Assembly: GCF_000379825.1 (NCBI RefSeq)
Contig: NZ_KB903825.1
Span: 356,584 to 420,583, forward strand
Source: Longispora albida DSM 44784
Lineage (GTDB): Bacteria > Actinomycetota > Actinomycetes > Mycobacteriales > Micromonosporaceae
Direction: 5' to 3'
DNA length: 64,000 nucleotides
Shown here: piece after piece, positions 1 through 8,155 of the stretch
Layout: the number at the start of each line of letters is the position of its first letter
Position numbering within the stretch: position 1 is the stretch's first letter
Made by a program: the position numbers and the translations under genes
Notes under the pieces: model-generated
Told to the model about the DNA's origin: nothing
Seen by the model: the letters and a program-made list of their open reading frames with translations, nothing else
Databases searched by the model: none

Positions 1-2376
1 CCGGGGATCGCCGAGCGAGGCAGCGATCGCCGCGGCCTCCTCGGCAGCCCGCAGCGCCCGCGGGTCGCCCTCGCCGGACAGCTCGTCGGCGTAGGAGCAC
101 AGCAGCAGGCACCTGGCCGCCGGGCTGAGGTCCTGGCGCGCTGTCAGGCGAGTGAGCAGGGCGATCAGCCGCTCGTCGGGTACGCCGTACGGCCGGGTCT
201 GCCAGGGCGTCGGCTCGGTCCACGCGGTGAAGGCCGCCACCACCAGCTCCTCCCGGTCCCCGGCGCGGTCGATGGCGAGCTGGCGGGTGGCCCGGGCTGC
301 GGCCACCGCACCAGCGCGGATCTGCGCCCGGAGTAACCGCCCGAGCAGCTCGACCCGGCGCGCGTCCCGGTCACCGGCGAACCCGGCACGCTCGAAGCTC
401 TCGACTGCGCCGGTCAGCAGGGAGACGGCCGCGTCATGGGCGTATCGGCGCTCGGCCAGTTCGGCAGCCCGCACGCCGTAGTCCACTGCCTTGGCTGCCG
501 TCGCGGATGACGCGGCCAGTGTGTAGTGGTGCGCGAGCGCGGCGACGTCGTCGGGCGAGTGGCGTTCGAGCGCTGCCGCGAGGCGGGCGTGCATGCGAGC
601 GGCGCGCAGCCCGCTGAGGTCGGCGACCAGCGTCTCCCGCACGAGCGCGTGCGTGAACGCGACCCGGCCCGGTCCCGGTTCGGTGAGCAGCCCGGTGAGC
701 ACGCCGGCGTCGAGCGCGTCGAGCACCCCGTCCTCATTCGCGTCGGCGGCTTCGACGAGTACCTCGACGTCGACCACTTCCCGGGCCAGCGCGGCCAGCC
801 GCAGCACCGCCACCGCCGCGTCGGGCAGCCGTGCGAACCGGCGCCGCAGCACGTCCCGCACGCCCTCAGGCACGTCACACGAACGGCCCTCGCTGGCGAG
901 AAGACGCGCGAGTTCCCGTGCGAAGAAAGGGTTACCGCCCGAGCGCTGCGCCACGGAGGACACGGTGGGATCGTCGGCGGCGTACTCGGCGCGCACCAGC
1001 TCGGCCACCGCCGTCTCGGGCAGCCCCGCCAGCGCGAGCCGCAGCGGTTCACGCCGGGCGAGTCCGGCAGGCACAGTGAACTCCTCGGCCCGGAACGCGG
1101 CCACCACCAGTACCGGGACATCGCTGGGCAGGCTCGCGAGCAGCGCCAGCGTCGGCTCGTCCGCCCAGTGCAGGTCGTCGAGCACGATCACGACAGGCCG
1201 CTCACGAGCCACCGAACCGAGCCAGTGCCAGACGGCCTGGTGCAGCCGGTACCGGCCGGCGGCCGCATCCGTGTCGGGATGGTCGCCGGCGTCGTCCAGC
1301 AGCGGCTTCAGCGGCGCAGGGTCGGCGGGCGGTACGGTCGCCGCGATCGTGCGCAACGCCTGCACCCAGGCCAGCGCCGGCGGGACTCCGGCCGCTTCGG
1401 AACAGCTACCGGCCGCGACGAGCCAGCCCTCGGCCGCCGCCCGCTGCCCGAACACCCGCAGCAGCGCCGACTTCCCCAGTCCAGCCTCGCCGGTCACGAG
1501 CGCGACGCGGGGCCGGGTACCGCCGCGCGTCGCGACCGCCTCCGCACGCAGCGCGTCGGCCTCCTGCGCCCGCCCGACGAACAGTTCCGGGTTCCCGGCT
1601 GATGGCCCGGGGATGGGGTCATGGTCGCGTCCACTCAGGATGTCGCGTTCCAGCTCCGTCAGGCGCGGGCCGGGGTCGAGACCCAGCTCCGTCACGAACG
1701 TCTCCCGCGCCAGCCGCAGCGTCGCCAGCGCGTCGGCCTGCCGCCCGCCCCGCCACAGCGCGAGCGCCGCCAGCCGCCAGCCTTCTTCCCGCAACGGCTG
1801 GTCCCTGGTGAGCGTCCCGGCCTCGGCCACAACGTCCACTCCGGACACGACTGCCGTTGAGGGTGCCGACGAGAGCGCAGCCGAGACACGGAGTTCCCTG
1901 GCGGCGTACCGGAGTTCCTCCAGGCGCGCCACCTCGGCCACGGCCCACTCTTCGGCTGCGTACGCTGGCCCGCGCCACAGGGCCAGCGCCTCGTCCAGGA
2001 GCTTGACCGCCGCCACGGGAGAGGCTGACCGCGCGTCCCGTACCAGCCGCTCGAACCGCCACACGTCCACCGCGTCCTCGGGCAGCCGCAGCGCGTAGCC
2101 GGGCGGTGCGCTGACGAGGACGCGGGCCGGAGTACGCGGAGGACGGCCCGGTTCCAGGAGCCGCCTGAGGTTGGACACGTAGGCCTGCAACGACACCAGG
2201 GCCCGGGCCGGTGGCTCGCCGTGCCAGAGATCTTCGATCAGCCGGTCAACGGACACCGTGCTGCCCCGGGCCGCCACCAACCGCGCGAGCACCGCACGCT
2301 GGCGCGGCCCGCCGAGCGGCACCGCCGCCCCCGCGACCTCGGCCGTGACCGGCCCCAGAACCTGTACCCGCAGCAT
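1..2376 (-). CDS. BTAD/SARP-family transcriptional regulator with AAA ATPase domain (3' end cut by window edge)
   Basis: The reading frame is open from ATG at 2376 to the window edge, 792 codons without the C-terminus. The order is an OmpR-like winged helix (about residues 1-95, beginning MLRVQVLGPV), a bacterial transcriptional activation domain (about 95-240) and an AAA/NB-ARC-type ATPase with Walker A GEAGLGKS (about residue 292) and Walker B VVIVLDDLHW (about 399), then helical repeats. This is the AfsR-type architecture of a pathway-level or global activator. It diverges from the hemerythrin/DUF4267 pair, and three heptamers at 11-bp spacing lie just upstream, as expected for a SARP operator. 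What it activates is inferred from position only. Confidence 0.9.
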   Translation of the reverse strand, partial: MLRVQVLGPVTAEVAGAAVPLGGPRQRAVLARLVAARGSTVSVDRLIEDLWHGEPPARALVSLQAYVSNLRRLLEPGRPPRTPARVLVSAPPGYALRLPEDAVDVWRFERLVRDARSASPVAAVKLLDEALALWRGPAYAAEEWAVAEVARLEELRYAARELRVSAALSSAPSTAVVSGVDVVAEAGTLTRDQPLREEGWRLAALALWRGGRQADALATLRLARETFVTELGLDPGPRLTELERDILSGRDHDPIPGPSAGNPELFVGRAQEADALRAEAVATRGGTRPRVALVTGEAGLGKSALLRVFGQRAAAEGWLVAAGSCSEAAGVPPALAWVQALRTIAATVPPADPAPLKPLLDDAGDHPDTDAAAGRYRLHQAVWHWLGSVARERPVVIVLDDLHWADEPTLALLASLPSDVPVLVVAAFRAEEFTVPAGLARREPLRLALAGLPETAVAELVRAEYAADDPTVSSVAQRSGGNPFFARELARLLASEGRSCDVPEGVRDVLRRRFARLPDAAVAVLRLAALAREVVDVEVLVEAADANEDGVLDALDAGVLTGLLTEPGPGRVAFTHALVRETLVADLSGLRAARMHARLAAALERHSPDDVAALAHHYTLAASSATAAKAVDYGVRAAELAERRYAHDAAVSLLTGAVESFERAGFAGDRDARRVELLGRLLRAQIRAGAVAAARATRQLAIDRAGDREELVVAAFTAWTEPTPWQTRPYGVPDERLIALLTRLTARQDLSPAARCLLLCSYADELSGEGDPRALRAAEEAAAIAASLGDPR

Positions 2377-2379
2377 GCG

Positions 2380-2408
2380 CTCCAAGCTAGCTCCAAATGA
2401 TCTCCAAG
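2380..2408. promoter_or_regulatory. Candidate SARP operator: three direct heptamers at 11-bp spacing
   Basis: CTCCAAG (2380-2386), CTCCAAA (2391-2397) and CTCCAAG (2402-2408) begin exactly 11 bp apart in the 54-bp gap between the divergent SARP gene and the hemerythrin-like gene. SARP proteins are known to bind direct heptamers in 11-bp phase, so this is a likely binding site for the adjacent regulator. Confidence 0.7.
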
Positions 2409-2430
2409 CGGTACCGCCGATGCTCTGCTC

Positions 2431-3084
2431 ATGACACCGAACACCCACACGATGGTGGTGATCCACCGGGCCTTCCGCCGCGAGTCGCGGCTGCTCGCGG
2501 ACCTCGTCGACGCGGTAGAGCCCGGTGACACCGCCCGTGCCGGGACACTCGCCGCACACCTGCGCGACTACCTGCTCGGGCTGCACAACCACCACGTCGC
2601 CGAGGACAGGTACCTGTGGCCGCCGCTGCTGGCCCGGGTGGACCTCGACGCCGACATCGTGCTGCGCATGGCAGCCCAGCACGAACACCTGGCCGCCACG
2701 CTCGCCACGATCGGCGGCGCGCTGCCGGGCTGGGCGGCGACCGCCGGCGAGCACGAACGGGACAAGCTGGTGGCAGCACTCGTCGACCACCGGGCCGTCC
2801 TCATCGGACACCTCGACGACGAGGAGACCACGCTCCTGCCCCTCGCCGCCCGGCACCTGACCGTGGCGGAGTGGCGCGCCTGGGGACGCTACTTCCCTTC
2901 CGTGACACCGAAACCAGTACTGCTGACGTACCTCGGCCTCGTGCTGGAGGACGCCTCTCCGCAGGAGCGGGCCTCGTTCCTCGGCGAGCTGCCGTGGTAC
3001 GCCCGCGCGGTCTGGCACCTGGCCGGCCGGCCCCGCTACACCCACCACATCCGACGCATCCGAAACACCAGGGAGACCTCATGA
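2431..3084 (+). CDS. Hemerythrin-like HHE domain protein
   Basis: This 217-residue protein has helix-borne His/Glu motifs typical of the hemerythrin HHE cation-binding fold: IHRAFRRE, LHNHHVAEDRYLW, AQHEHL and HLDDEETTLLPL. Such proteins hold a diiron centre and bind or sense O2 or NO; the ligand here is unknown. A C-terminal extension after residue 150 lacks the motifs. The stop codon overlaps the next start (ATGA at 3081-3084), so the two genes are translationally coupled. Start ATG 2431 sits directly after the SARP-type operator, suggesting control by the divergent regulator. Confidence 0.85.
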   Translation: MTPNTHTMVVIHRAFRRESRLLADLVDAVEPGDTARAGTLAAHLRDYLLGLHNHHVAEDRYLWPPLLARVDLDADIVLRMAAQHEHLAATLATIGGALPGWAATAGEHERDKLVAALVDHRAVLIGHLDDEETTLLPLAARHLTVAEWRAWGRYFPSVTPKPVLLTYLGLVLEDASPQERASFLGELPWYARAVWHLAGRPRYTHHIRRIRNTRETS

Positions 3085-3476
3085 AGAAGACCGGCATCGT
3101 CCTCGCCACGCTCATCACCCTCTTCATCCTCTACTTCGGCACCGGTTACCTCCTGGACGGGCAGGGCAACGCCGCCGGCTTCGGCCTGCCGAACCCGCCG
3201 GCCGGCGACGCGGGCGGCTTCTACACCGTCAAGGGAGTACGCGACCTCGGTTTCGCGCTCGCGTACGGCGTGCTGCTGGTGACCCGGCAGTTCCGGGCGC
3301 TGGGCTGGGTGCTGCTGGTGACCGCGCTCGTGGCGGTCGGCGACATGACGAACGTGCTCACGAACAGCGGCAAGACGGCGACTGCACTGGGCGTCCACGG
3401 TTTCACCGCCGTGCTCGTGGCACTCGCGGGCGGGCTGCTGCTGGCGGGGACCCGCACGGAACGTTCCGCAGCCTGA
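3081..3476 (+). CDS. Small integral membrane protein, DUF4267-like
   Basis: This 131-residue protein has about four hydrophobic segments: an N-terminal one (TGIVLATLITLFILYFGTG), two central ones around LGFALAYGVLL and LGWVLLVTALV, and a C-terminal one (AVLVALAGGLLLAG). The motif VKGVRDLGFALAYG and the overall pattern resemble DUF4267 membrane proteins, whose function is unknown. It overlaps the hemerythrin gene by 4 bp, so both are made from one transcript. A strong hairpin follows. Confidence 0.75.
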   Translation: MKKTGIVLATLITLFILYFGTGYLLDGQGNAAGFGLPNPPAGDAGGFYTVKGVRDLGFALAYGVLLVTRQFRALGWVLLVTALVAVGDMTNVLTNSGKTATALGVHGFTAVLVALAGGLLLAGTRTERSAA

Positions 3477-3478
3477 AA

Positions 3479-3522
3479 CCACCGCGCCGCGCGCATCCCG
3501 GGGATGCAGCGCGGCGCGGTGG
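3479..3522. terminator. Bidirectional hairpin terminator
   Basis: A perfect 14-bp inverted repeat (arms 3479-3492 and 3509-3522, CCACCGCGCCGCGC and its complement) with an inner GCATCC/GGATGC stem lies between the convergent DUF4267-like gene and the minus-strand gene ending at 3537. There is no U-tract. Confidence 0.7.
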
Positions 3523-3536
3523 AATGTCCTACCTGG

Positions 3537-3956
3537 TCAGACGGCGTCGAGCGCTTCGGTGACCTTGCGGACCATGCTGGTGACGGCGGGGCTGGGCTCG
3601 CGCTTGTGGAGGGCGGCTTCCATCGCGGTGACGACGGTGCCGCGGAAGTTGGCTTCCTCCCCCGGTACCTGCGTCTTGAGCAGGGTCATGGCGGCGGTCA
3701 GTGCCGGCAGCACGCTGTCGGCGATCTCGGCCACGGACTTGGCGTTCAGCTCAGCGACCTTGGGGTGCTCGGCGAGCACGTGCCCGGTCAGGCCGGTCGC
3801 GGAACCCAGCGCGATGCTGCCCTGCGTGGCGATCTTGTGGGGCGAGCCACCGGCGGCACCAGCGGCGGTCAGCAGGGTGACGGCACCGTACGCGGCGACC
3901 CGCAGGGTGTGCTTGTCCTGGTCGGAGAGGTTGATGTGAGCGCTGTTGTTTGTCAT
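3537..3956 (-). CDS. Conserved hypothetical protein, 139 residues
   Basis: The protein starts MTNNSAHINLSDQDKHTLR at ATG 3956; an in-frame upstream ATG at 4019 would add 21 residues of poor quality that run into the preceding gene. It is mostly helical and alanine-rich with a small glycine-rich segment (TAAGAAGGSPHK), with no signal peptide and no recognised catalytic motif. It lies 25 bp downstream of a frameshifted small gene on the same strand and may share its transcript. I do not recognise the family. Confidence 0.65.
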   Translation of the reverse strand: MTNNSAHINLSDQDKHTLRVAAYGAVTLLTAAGAAGGSPHKIATQGSIALGSATGLTGHVLAEHPKVAELNAKSVAEIADSVLPALTAAMTLLKTQVPGEEANFRGTVVTAMEAALHKREPSPAVTSMVRKVTEALDAV

Positions 3957-3981
3957 GCGCCTACTGTCGGCGGCCCGGCTG

Positions 3982-4289
3982 TCACCGGCCTGCCACCGCC
4001 CTGACACAGCCGCTGACACGCGTCACGGGGACCCAGGCGCGCCGGGTGAGGCGGCCGCCGCCGTTACGGAAGCACGCCTTTCCGTCCCGGATGTCGTGGT
4101 AGGACACCAGCAGCAGCCGCAGGTACCCGTCGAACGCCTCCAGCGGATAGCCGGCCGGGCCGGATCGCCACGAGGCGCTGCGGCGGGGGCGGAGGTCGCA
4201 CCGCCGGCGAACTCGGTGAAGAACCGTTCCTGCGTCGCGTCGGCCGTGCGCAACGCGCGGCTGTACTCGGGCTGCGTGGGGTGAGACAT
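3982..4289 (-). pseudogene. Small gene with apparent frameshift
   Basis: From ATG 4289 (AGGA 11 bp upstream) the frame encodes MSHPTQPEYSRALRTADATQ and continues to about TSAPAAAPR. The coding signal then moves to another minus-strand frame that reads GYPLEAFDGYLRLLLVSYHD and on to a stop at 3982. Both halves look like real protein, while each frame becomes arginine- and proline-rich junk on the other side of the break near 4165-4180. Either the gene is inactivated or one base was miscalled in this GC-rich stretch. Function is unknown. Confidence 0.5.
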
Positions 4290-4529
4290 CTGGGAGTTTC
4301 CTTTGTGCGCTGGTACCGGTCTGCCGTTCGACGCTCCCGGCTTGTGCGGCAAACACTGCGCCGCTGCCGACACCGCTCTGACGATGCGCTACCAGGTCCT
4401 CTCAGCGGCTGTCAGCGCCCGCACAGCCCCCATGCTGGTGCTCGCCGGTGCCGGTCGTGGCCGAGCCGGGGGCAGTCCGCCACCAGGCAGCCCGCGCACA
4501 GCCGATGAACCGATCACAGGCGGACAAGC
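4290..4529. other. Intergenic stretch without recognisable gene
   Basis: About 240 bp between the small frameshifted gene and the tRNA-cluster terminator. No frame shows coding character and I see no repeat. It would hold the promoter of the small minus-strand genes. Confidence 0.4.
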
Positions 4530-4566
4530 AAAAGGCCAGCCCCTGATTTTCAGGAACTGGCCTTTG
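4530..4566 (-). terminator. Terminator of the tRNA cluster
   Basis: Read on the minus strand, AAAGGCCAG (4557-4565) pairs with CTGGCCTTT (4531-4539) around an inner CCTGA/TCAGG stem, and a run of T follows. It lies just downstream of tRNA-Val(GAC) and ends the three-tRNA transcript. Confidence 0.75.
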
Positions 4567-4579
4567 TCGTGCTACTTGC

Positions 4580-4654
4580 TGGTGGGCGTAACAGGGATTG
4601 AACCTGTGACCCCTTCCGTGTCAGGGAAGTGCTCTCCCGCTGAGCTATACGCCC
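4580..4654 (-). tRNA. tRNA-Val (GAC)
   Basis: The minus strand begins GGGCGTATAGCTCAG and ends TACGCCCA followed by an encoded CCA at 4580-4582. The anticodon arm CTTCC-CTGACAC-GGAAG shows anticodon GAC. The acceptor stem is fully paired and the T-arm has TTCAATC. It is last in a Gly-Cys-Val transcript. Confidence 0.95.
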
Positions 4655-4686
4655 TTGCTGTACTGCTGTTTGTTGCTGTGGTGCAG

Positions 4687-4757
4687 AGGTGGAGACGGGA
4701 TTTGAACCCGTGTACACGGCTTTGCAGGCCGTTGCCTCGCCTCTCGGCCACTCCACC
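4687..4757 (-). tRNA. tRNA-Cys (GCA)
   Basis: Acceptor stem GGTGGAG/CTCCACC with discriminator U, anticodon GCA within CTGCAAA, and T-loop TTCAAAT. U73 is the known cysteine identity base. No CCA is encoded. It lies between tRNA-Gly and tRNA-Val on the same strand. Confidence 0.95.
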
Positions 4758-4787
4758 GGGTGGGCCCGGAAGCCCCCACTTCTGTCG

Positions 4788-4860
4788 AGCGGACGACGAG
4801 ACTCGAACTCGCGACCCTCACCTTGGCAAGGTGATGCGCTACCAACTGCGCTACGTCCGC
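4788..4860 (-). tRNA. tRNA-Gly (GCC)
   Basis: Acceptor stem GCGGACG pairs across the fold, anticodon loop TTGCCAA gives GCC, T-loop TTCGAGT, discriminator U. It is first in the transcript. A -10-like TAAAGT lies about 60 bp upstream (near 4920 on the minus strand) with TTTGCG 18 bp further up. Confidence 0.95.
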
Positions 4861-4995
4861 ACTATCTTGAGTTATCTGTCCGCTTGTCCGCCTTGCGGCG
4901 TCCCTGCTGACTGGAGAAACTTTAGCCGAGGGCTCCCCGGCTCGCAAACCGGGGGCCGGCCCTGCCGCGCCACAAGGCCGGGAAACACCCTCTGA

Positions 4996-6087
4996 TCAGG
5001 CCGCCGGTGCCGCCGCGAGGCCGGTACAGCCGCGGAGTTTGGCGTACTTGGCCGCGATCCGGTCCTTCTCGGCCCCCGTGACCGGGACGGGCTGGCCGGT
5101 GGTGCGGGAGATGGAGGCGGGGACGAACTCGGTCCTGCTGACCTTGCCGGCCCGTACGGTCACCTTGAGGACGCCGGTGTCGTTGCTCATCGCGTCGTCG
5201 CGGTACCAGAGGAAGTTGCTCAGCCCGTACGCCACGTAGGTCTTGCCCAGGTATCCGTCGCCGTGCAGGACGTGGCTGTGCGTGCCCACGATGATGTCGG
5301 CGCCCGCGTCGGAGAGCTTCTTCGCGAAGGTCTTCTGGTCGCTGATCGCGCACTGGTTGCCTTCCTGGCCCCAGTGCATGTACACGACCACGAGGTCCGC
5401 CTGGGCCTTCGCGGCCTTGACGGCGTCGACGGAGCGCTGGACGTCGCTGGCGATGGCCAGGCCCGGCCGGTTGTCCTTGGCGATCCAGGTGGAGGCGAGT
5501 TCCCAGACCTGGGAGATGCCGATGAAGGCGACCTTGTGGCCCTTCACGTCCGCGATGTACGGCGCCCAGGCCTCTGCGGCGTTCTTGCCGGCTCCGACCA
5601 TCGGCAGCCCGGCCGACTTGATGTTGGCGAGGGTGTCCGAAAGGCCCGTCTGCCCGTAGTCGAGGGTGTGGTTGTTGGCGCTGGACACGATGTCGACCCC
5701 GGCGGCCTTGACCGCTTCGAGGGCCGTGGGCGGGGTCCGGAAGTGGTACTGCTTGGGTTCGGCCTTCCCGCCGGTCGTGACGGCGGTCTCCAGGTTCACC
5801 ATCGCGTAGTCAGCGGACTTGAAGACCTCAGCGACCGGGCCGAACGCGGTCGCCGGGTTCGCGAGCAGGCGCGCGGTCCGCTCGGTGAAGTGCACGTCCC
5901 CGGCGAAGGCGAGGGTGATCTCCTCGGCCTTGGCCGGCGCCGCGGGCGACGGCTCGGCGGCAGGGCCGGTCTGGCCAGCGGCTGGCGGCTGGGAGCCCGC
6001 CGGCTCGTCACCGGAGCAGCCAGCCACGGCCAGCGGCCCGGCCAGGAGAGCCGCAGCCATGAGTCCCCGTAGATATTTCCTGTTCAC
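4996..6087 (-). CDS. CapA-family lipoprotein (PGA_cap metallophosphatase fold)
   Basis: This 363-residue protein has a lipoprotein signal with lipobox LAVAGC at about residues 19-24, a Pro/Ala linker to residue 55, then a CapA/PGA-capsule-type calcineurin-like phosphoesterase fold. Visible motifs are FAGDVHF, VNLETAV, SSANNHTLDYG, YMHWGQEG and GTHSHVL, which match the family's metal-binding positions. In firmicutes CapA belongs to a poly-gamma-glutamate system. No capB or capC partner is present here, so a cell-envelope role is likely but the substrate is unknown. It is a single gene followed by the tRNA cluster. Confidence 0.85.
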   Translation of the reverse strand: MNRKYLRGLMAAALLAGPLAVAGCSGDEPAGSQPPAAGQTGPAAEPSPAAPAKAEEITLAFAGDVHFTERTARLLANPATAFGPVAEVFKSADYAMVNLETAVTTGGKAEPKQYHFRTPPTALEAVKAAGVDIVSSANNHTLDYGQTGLSDTLANIKSAGLPMVGAGKNAAEAWAPYIADVKGHKVAFIGISQVWELASTWIAKDNRPGLAIASDVQRSVDAVKAAKAQADLVVVYMHWGQEGNQCAISDQKTFAKKLSDAGADIIVGTHSHVLHGDGYLGKTYVAYGLSNFLWYRDDAMSNDTGVLKVTVRAGKVSRTEFVPASISRTTGQPVPVTGAEKDRIAAKYAKLRGCTGLAAAPAA

Positions 6088-6142
6088 GCCGCCGAGGATA
6101 ACCGGAGGCGTGTCGCGAGCCTGCGTCCGCCGTTATCCGGAC

Positions 6143-6835
6143 ATGGAACTTTTCAGCCCGGAACTGGAGCGGCTCGCCGCCGCCCGATCCGCGATCATGA
6201 TCGAGCAACTGGAGACGCTGAACGCCTACCTGCCGGGCGGCGAGTGGTCGGTCGACCTCGAGACCTGTGTGTTCCAGATGGGGGCTGCCCAGCTGCGCTG
6301 TGGCCTGATCGGCAGCTTCGCCGGGCACGACAACAGCTTCCTGTGGTCGTGGGGCAACCCGGGATACGGGCTCGACCACGCGGCGACGCAGCCGGTACTG
6401 CGGCTGACCGACATCGGCAGGATCTGGGAGATCCCCGAGCTGACCGAGAACCGGCTCGATCTGAGCACACAGGACGATCCCGTGATGTGCGCGGAACGGC
6501 TCGTGATGGCCGCCACGGCGCTGCTGGAGTGCCGGGGGTACCTCGGCCTGCCCTACGAGGGCGGGAAGTTCTACGTCGCGTTCAACGACGACCGGGTACC
6601 GACCGGCCGCTTCGACCCGGTCAGCGCCTCGCGCCGGCTCACGCACGGGATCGGGGTGTTCCCCGCCGACCACCGGCTGACGGTGACCAGGTACCTGGAG
6701 CACCACGGGATCGTGTACCGGGAGGTGCCGGAGGGGCTGCTCGCCGACCTCGGGTCGGGGGCCAGCGCGCTGGCGATGTTCACGGCCGACGGCAGGTTCG
6801 GCGGCTGGCAGTCCTCGGTGACCGCGGCAGCCTGA
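6143..6835 (+). CDS. DUF6882-like hypothetical protein
   Basis: This 230-residue cytoplasmic protein starts MELFSPELERLAAAR at ATG 6143; the frame extends further upstream but without coding character. The segments QLLGS-like LIGSFAGHDNSFLWSWGN and MAATALLECRGYLGLPYEGG fit the DUF6882 pattern as I remember it. The function is unknown; such proteins are often described as immunity-like or stress-related, without proof. It diverges from the CapA gene and is followed by a strong hairpin. Confidence 0.7.
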   Translation: MELFSPELERLAAARSAIMIEQLETLNAYLPGGEWSVDLETCVFQMGAAQLRCGLIGSFAGHDNSFLWSWGNPGYGLDHAATQPVLRLTDIGRIWEIPELTENRLDLSTQDDPVMCAERLVMAATALLECRGYLGLPYEGGKFYVAFNDDRVPTGRFDPVSASRRLTHGIGVFPADHRLTVTRYLEHHGIVYREVPEGLLADLGSGASALAMFTADGRFGGWQSSVTAAA

Positions 6836-6868
6836 CGGCAACGAACCGGCCGCCCGACGGCATGGAAA

Positions 6869-6902
6869 ACGGGGCCCGCACCTCACACGGTGCGGGCCCC
6901 GT
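6869..6902. terminator. Bidirectional hairpin terminator
   Basis: A perfect 14-bp inverted repeat (6869-6882 and 6889-6902, ACGGGGCCCGCACC) with a 6-base loop lies between convergent genes ending at 6835 and 6911. Confidence 0.8.
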
Positions 6903-6910
6903 CCCGTCGT

Positions 6911-7342
6911 TCAGCGGGCCTGGAGGAGGCGGGCCACTGCCGCGTCCACGTCCAGATGGTCGCTCTCCTTGCCGCGGGGCACGACGACGTACGTGCGGCG
7001 GAGGAAGCGGACCAGGACGCTCCTGGGCACCTCGAAGAGCGCGTTGCCATCCGGTGAGGACAGCGCGAGCGCCACGAACTCACCGCGCGGCGTCGACCAA
7101 GGCCAGACGCGGACATCGCCGATCCCCGCAGGCTCGTCCAGCCCCTTGACCAGCAGATCCCTGGCGAACGACCAGCTCACTGGCTCGCCGCCCACGGCTT
7201 CCGCGTGGAACAGGACATGAACGGCGTACGGATCCAGCGGGTCATACCGCAGACTCGCGCGGACCGGCAACGCCGTCGCATCCGGCGCGACGAGCCGCAG
7301 AGACGTTTCGACCTCCACGGTCGCGGGACGGAGAACACCCAT
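6911..7342 (-). CDS. SsgA/SsgB-like sporulation and cell-division regulator (SALP)
   Basis: The protein is about 143 residues from ATG 7342, the choice favoured because GGGGG sits 8 bp upstream; GTG 7351 is an in-frame alternative adding MRS. The pattern LPVRASLRYDPLDPYAVHVLF, WSFARDLLVKGL, VRVWPW, FEVPRSVLVRFLRRTY and VVVPRGKES matches the SsgA-like family. These proteins are confined to morphologically complex actinomycetes, where SsgA/SsgB localise division septa and recruit FtsZ. Which paralogue this is cannot be told from sequence alone. It diverges from the PGPGW membrane protein. Confidence 0.85.
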   Translation of the reverse strand: MGVLRPATVEVETSLRLVAPDATALPVRASLRYDPLDPYAVHVLFHAEAVGGEPVSWSFARDLLVKGLDEPAGIGDVRVWPWSTPRGEFVALALSSPDGNALFEVPRSVLVRFLRRTYVVVPRGKESDHLDVDAAVARLLQAR

Positions 7343-7450
7343 CGACCTCACCCCCAGGCACCGGCGACGAGACGCCCCGCGCGTCCCGCAATTCTCACAC
7401 TCGGGTGATACCCCCCGTCACACTTCGTCATACGCTGGTCTCGACCCGTA

Positions 7451-7954
7451 GTGGAGTCCGCTTTGAATGTAGAGCCTCCGGGACCCCAGCGGGGGCTGGA
7501 AGAGGAAAACTTATCGGGTACCTTCGGCGGCGTGGAGAGTGGCGCGAACAGCGAAGTGAAAGAGTCCCAGCGGCATACCGGGCAACACTGGCTCGACCGG
7601 GTCAGAGCAGCGCCCGGGGGCCGGATCGCCGTCAAGATCACGGTCACCGTGCTCGGGGTGGCGACCATCGCGCTGGGCGCGTTCCTGATCCCGCTGCCCG
7701 GCCCAGGATGGCTGATCGTGCTGGCCGGCCTGGCGATCCTGGCGATCGAGTTCCACTGGGCGCGGCGGCTGCTGACCTTCACGCGGCGGCACCTGCACAA
7801 CTGGACCGAGTGGATCAAGCGGCAGTCGCTGCTGGTCCGGGCACTGATCGGCATCGTGGGCCTGGTGTTCGTGTCGTTCGTCGTGTGGGCCTCGGTGAAG
7901 TACAGCCTTGATATCGATCTATGGGACAAGGCGATGGGCTTCGTGAGGAAGTGA
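7451..7954 (+). CDS. PGPGW/TIGR02611-type transmembrane protein
   Basis: The frame from GTG 7451 gives 167 residues; GTG 7532 (VESGANSEVKES) is an equally likely start because the first 27 residues look poorly conserved and neither start has a strong ribosome binding site. The hallmark LIPLPGPGWLIVLAGLAIL (PGPGW motif) follows a first membrane helix, and a second hydrophobic pair surrounds ALIGIVGLVFVSFVVWASV. This is a conserved actinobacterial membrane protein of unknown function. It ends just before tRNA-Val(CAC). Confidence 0.8.
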   Translation: MESALNVEPPGPQRGLEEENLSGTFGGVESGANSEVKESQRHTGQHWLDRVRAAPGGRIAVKITVTVLGVATIALGAFLIPLPGPGWLIVLAGLAILAIEFHWARRLLTFTRRHLHNWTEWIKRQSLLVRALIGIVGLVFVSFVVWASVKYSLDIDLWDKAMGFVRK

Positions 7955-8013
7955 GCCCGCGACCCCCGATTCGGCGGATCCGGGGATGGTCGGGTACAGT
8001 TACCTCTCGTTGC

Positions 8014-8085
8014 GGGCGTATAGCTCAGTGGGAGAGCACTTCGTTCACACCGAAGGGGTCGCAGGTTCAAACCCTGCTACGCCCA
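8014..8085 (+). tRNA. tRNA-Val (CAC)
   Basis: It begins GGGCGTATAGCTCAGTGG and ends TACGCCCA. The anticodon loop TTCACAC gives CAC. Its acceptor matches the tRNA-Val(GAC) at 4583-4654. CCA is not encoded. A -10-like TACAGT (7995-8000) precedes it. Confidence 0.95.
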
Positions 8086-8104
8086 CCGCAGTAAGAGCAG
8101 TTCA

Positions 8105-8138
8105 GGGCCGGTTCTCCTTTGTGGAGAACCGGCCTTAA
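8105..8138 (+). terminator. Rho-independent terminator of tRNA-Val
   Basis: A 12-bp perfect stem GGCCGGTTCTCC (8106-8117) pairs with 8123-8134 across a 5-base loop and is followed by TTAAAT. It lies 20 bp after the tRNA and also faces the convergent VOC gene. Confidence 0.8.
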
Positions 8139-8155
8139 ATCGTTTCCAGGACGGT

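Noticed and set aside
593-2098. A 501-codon plus-strand frame opposite the SARP gene
   Set aside because: Ser/Arg/Thr-rich shadow of the high-GC SARP reading frame; no domains.
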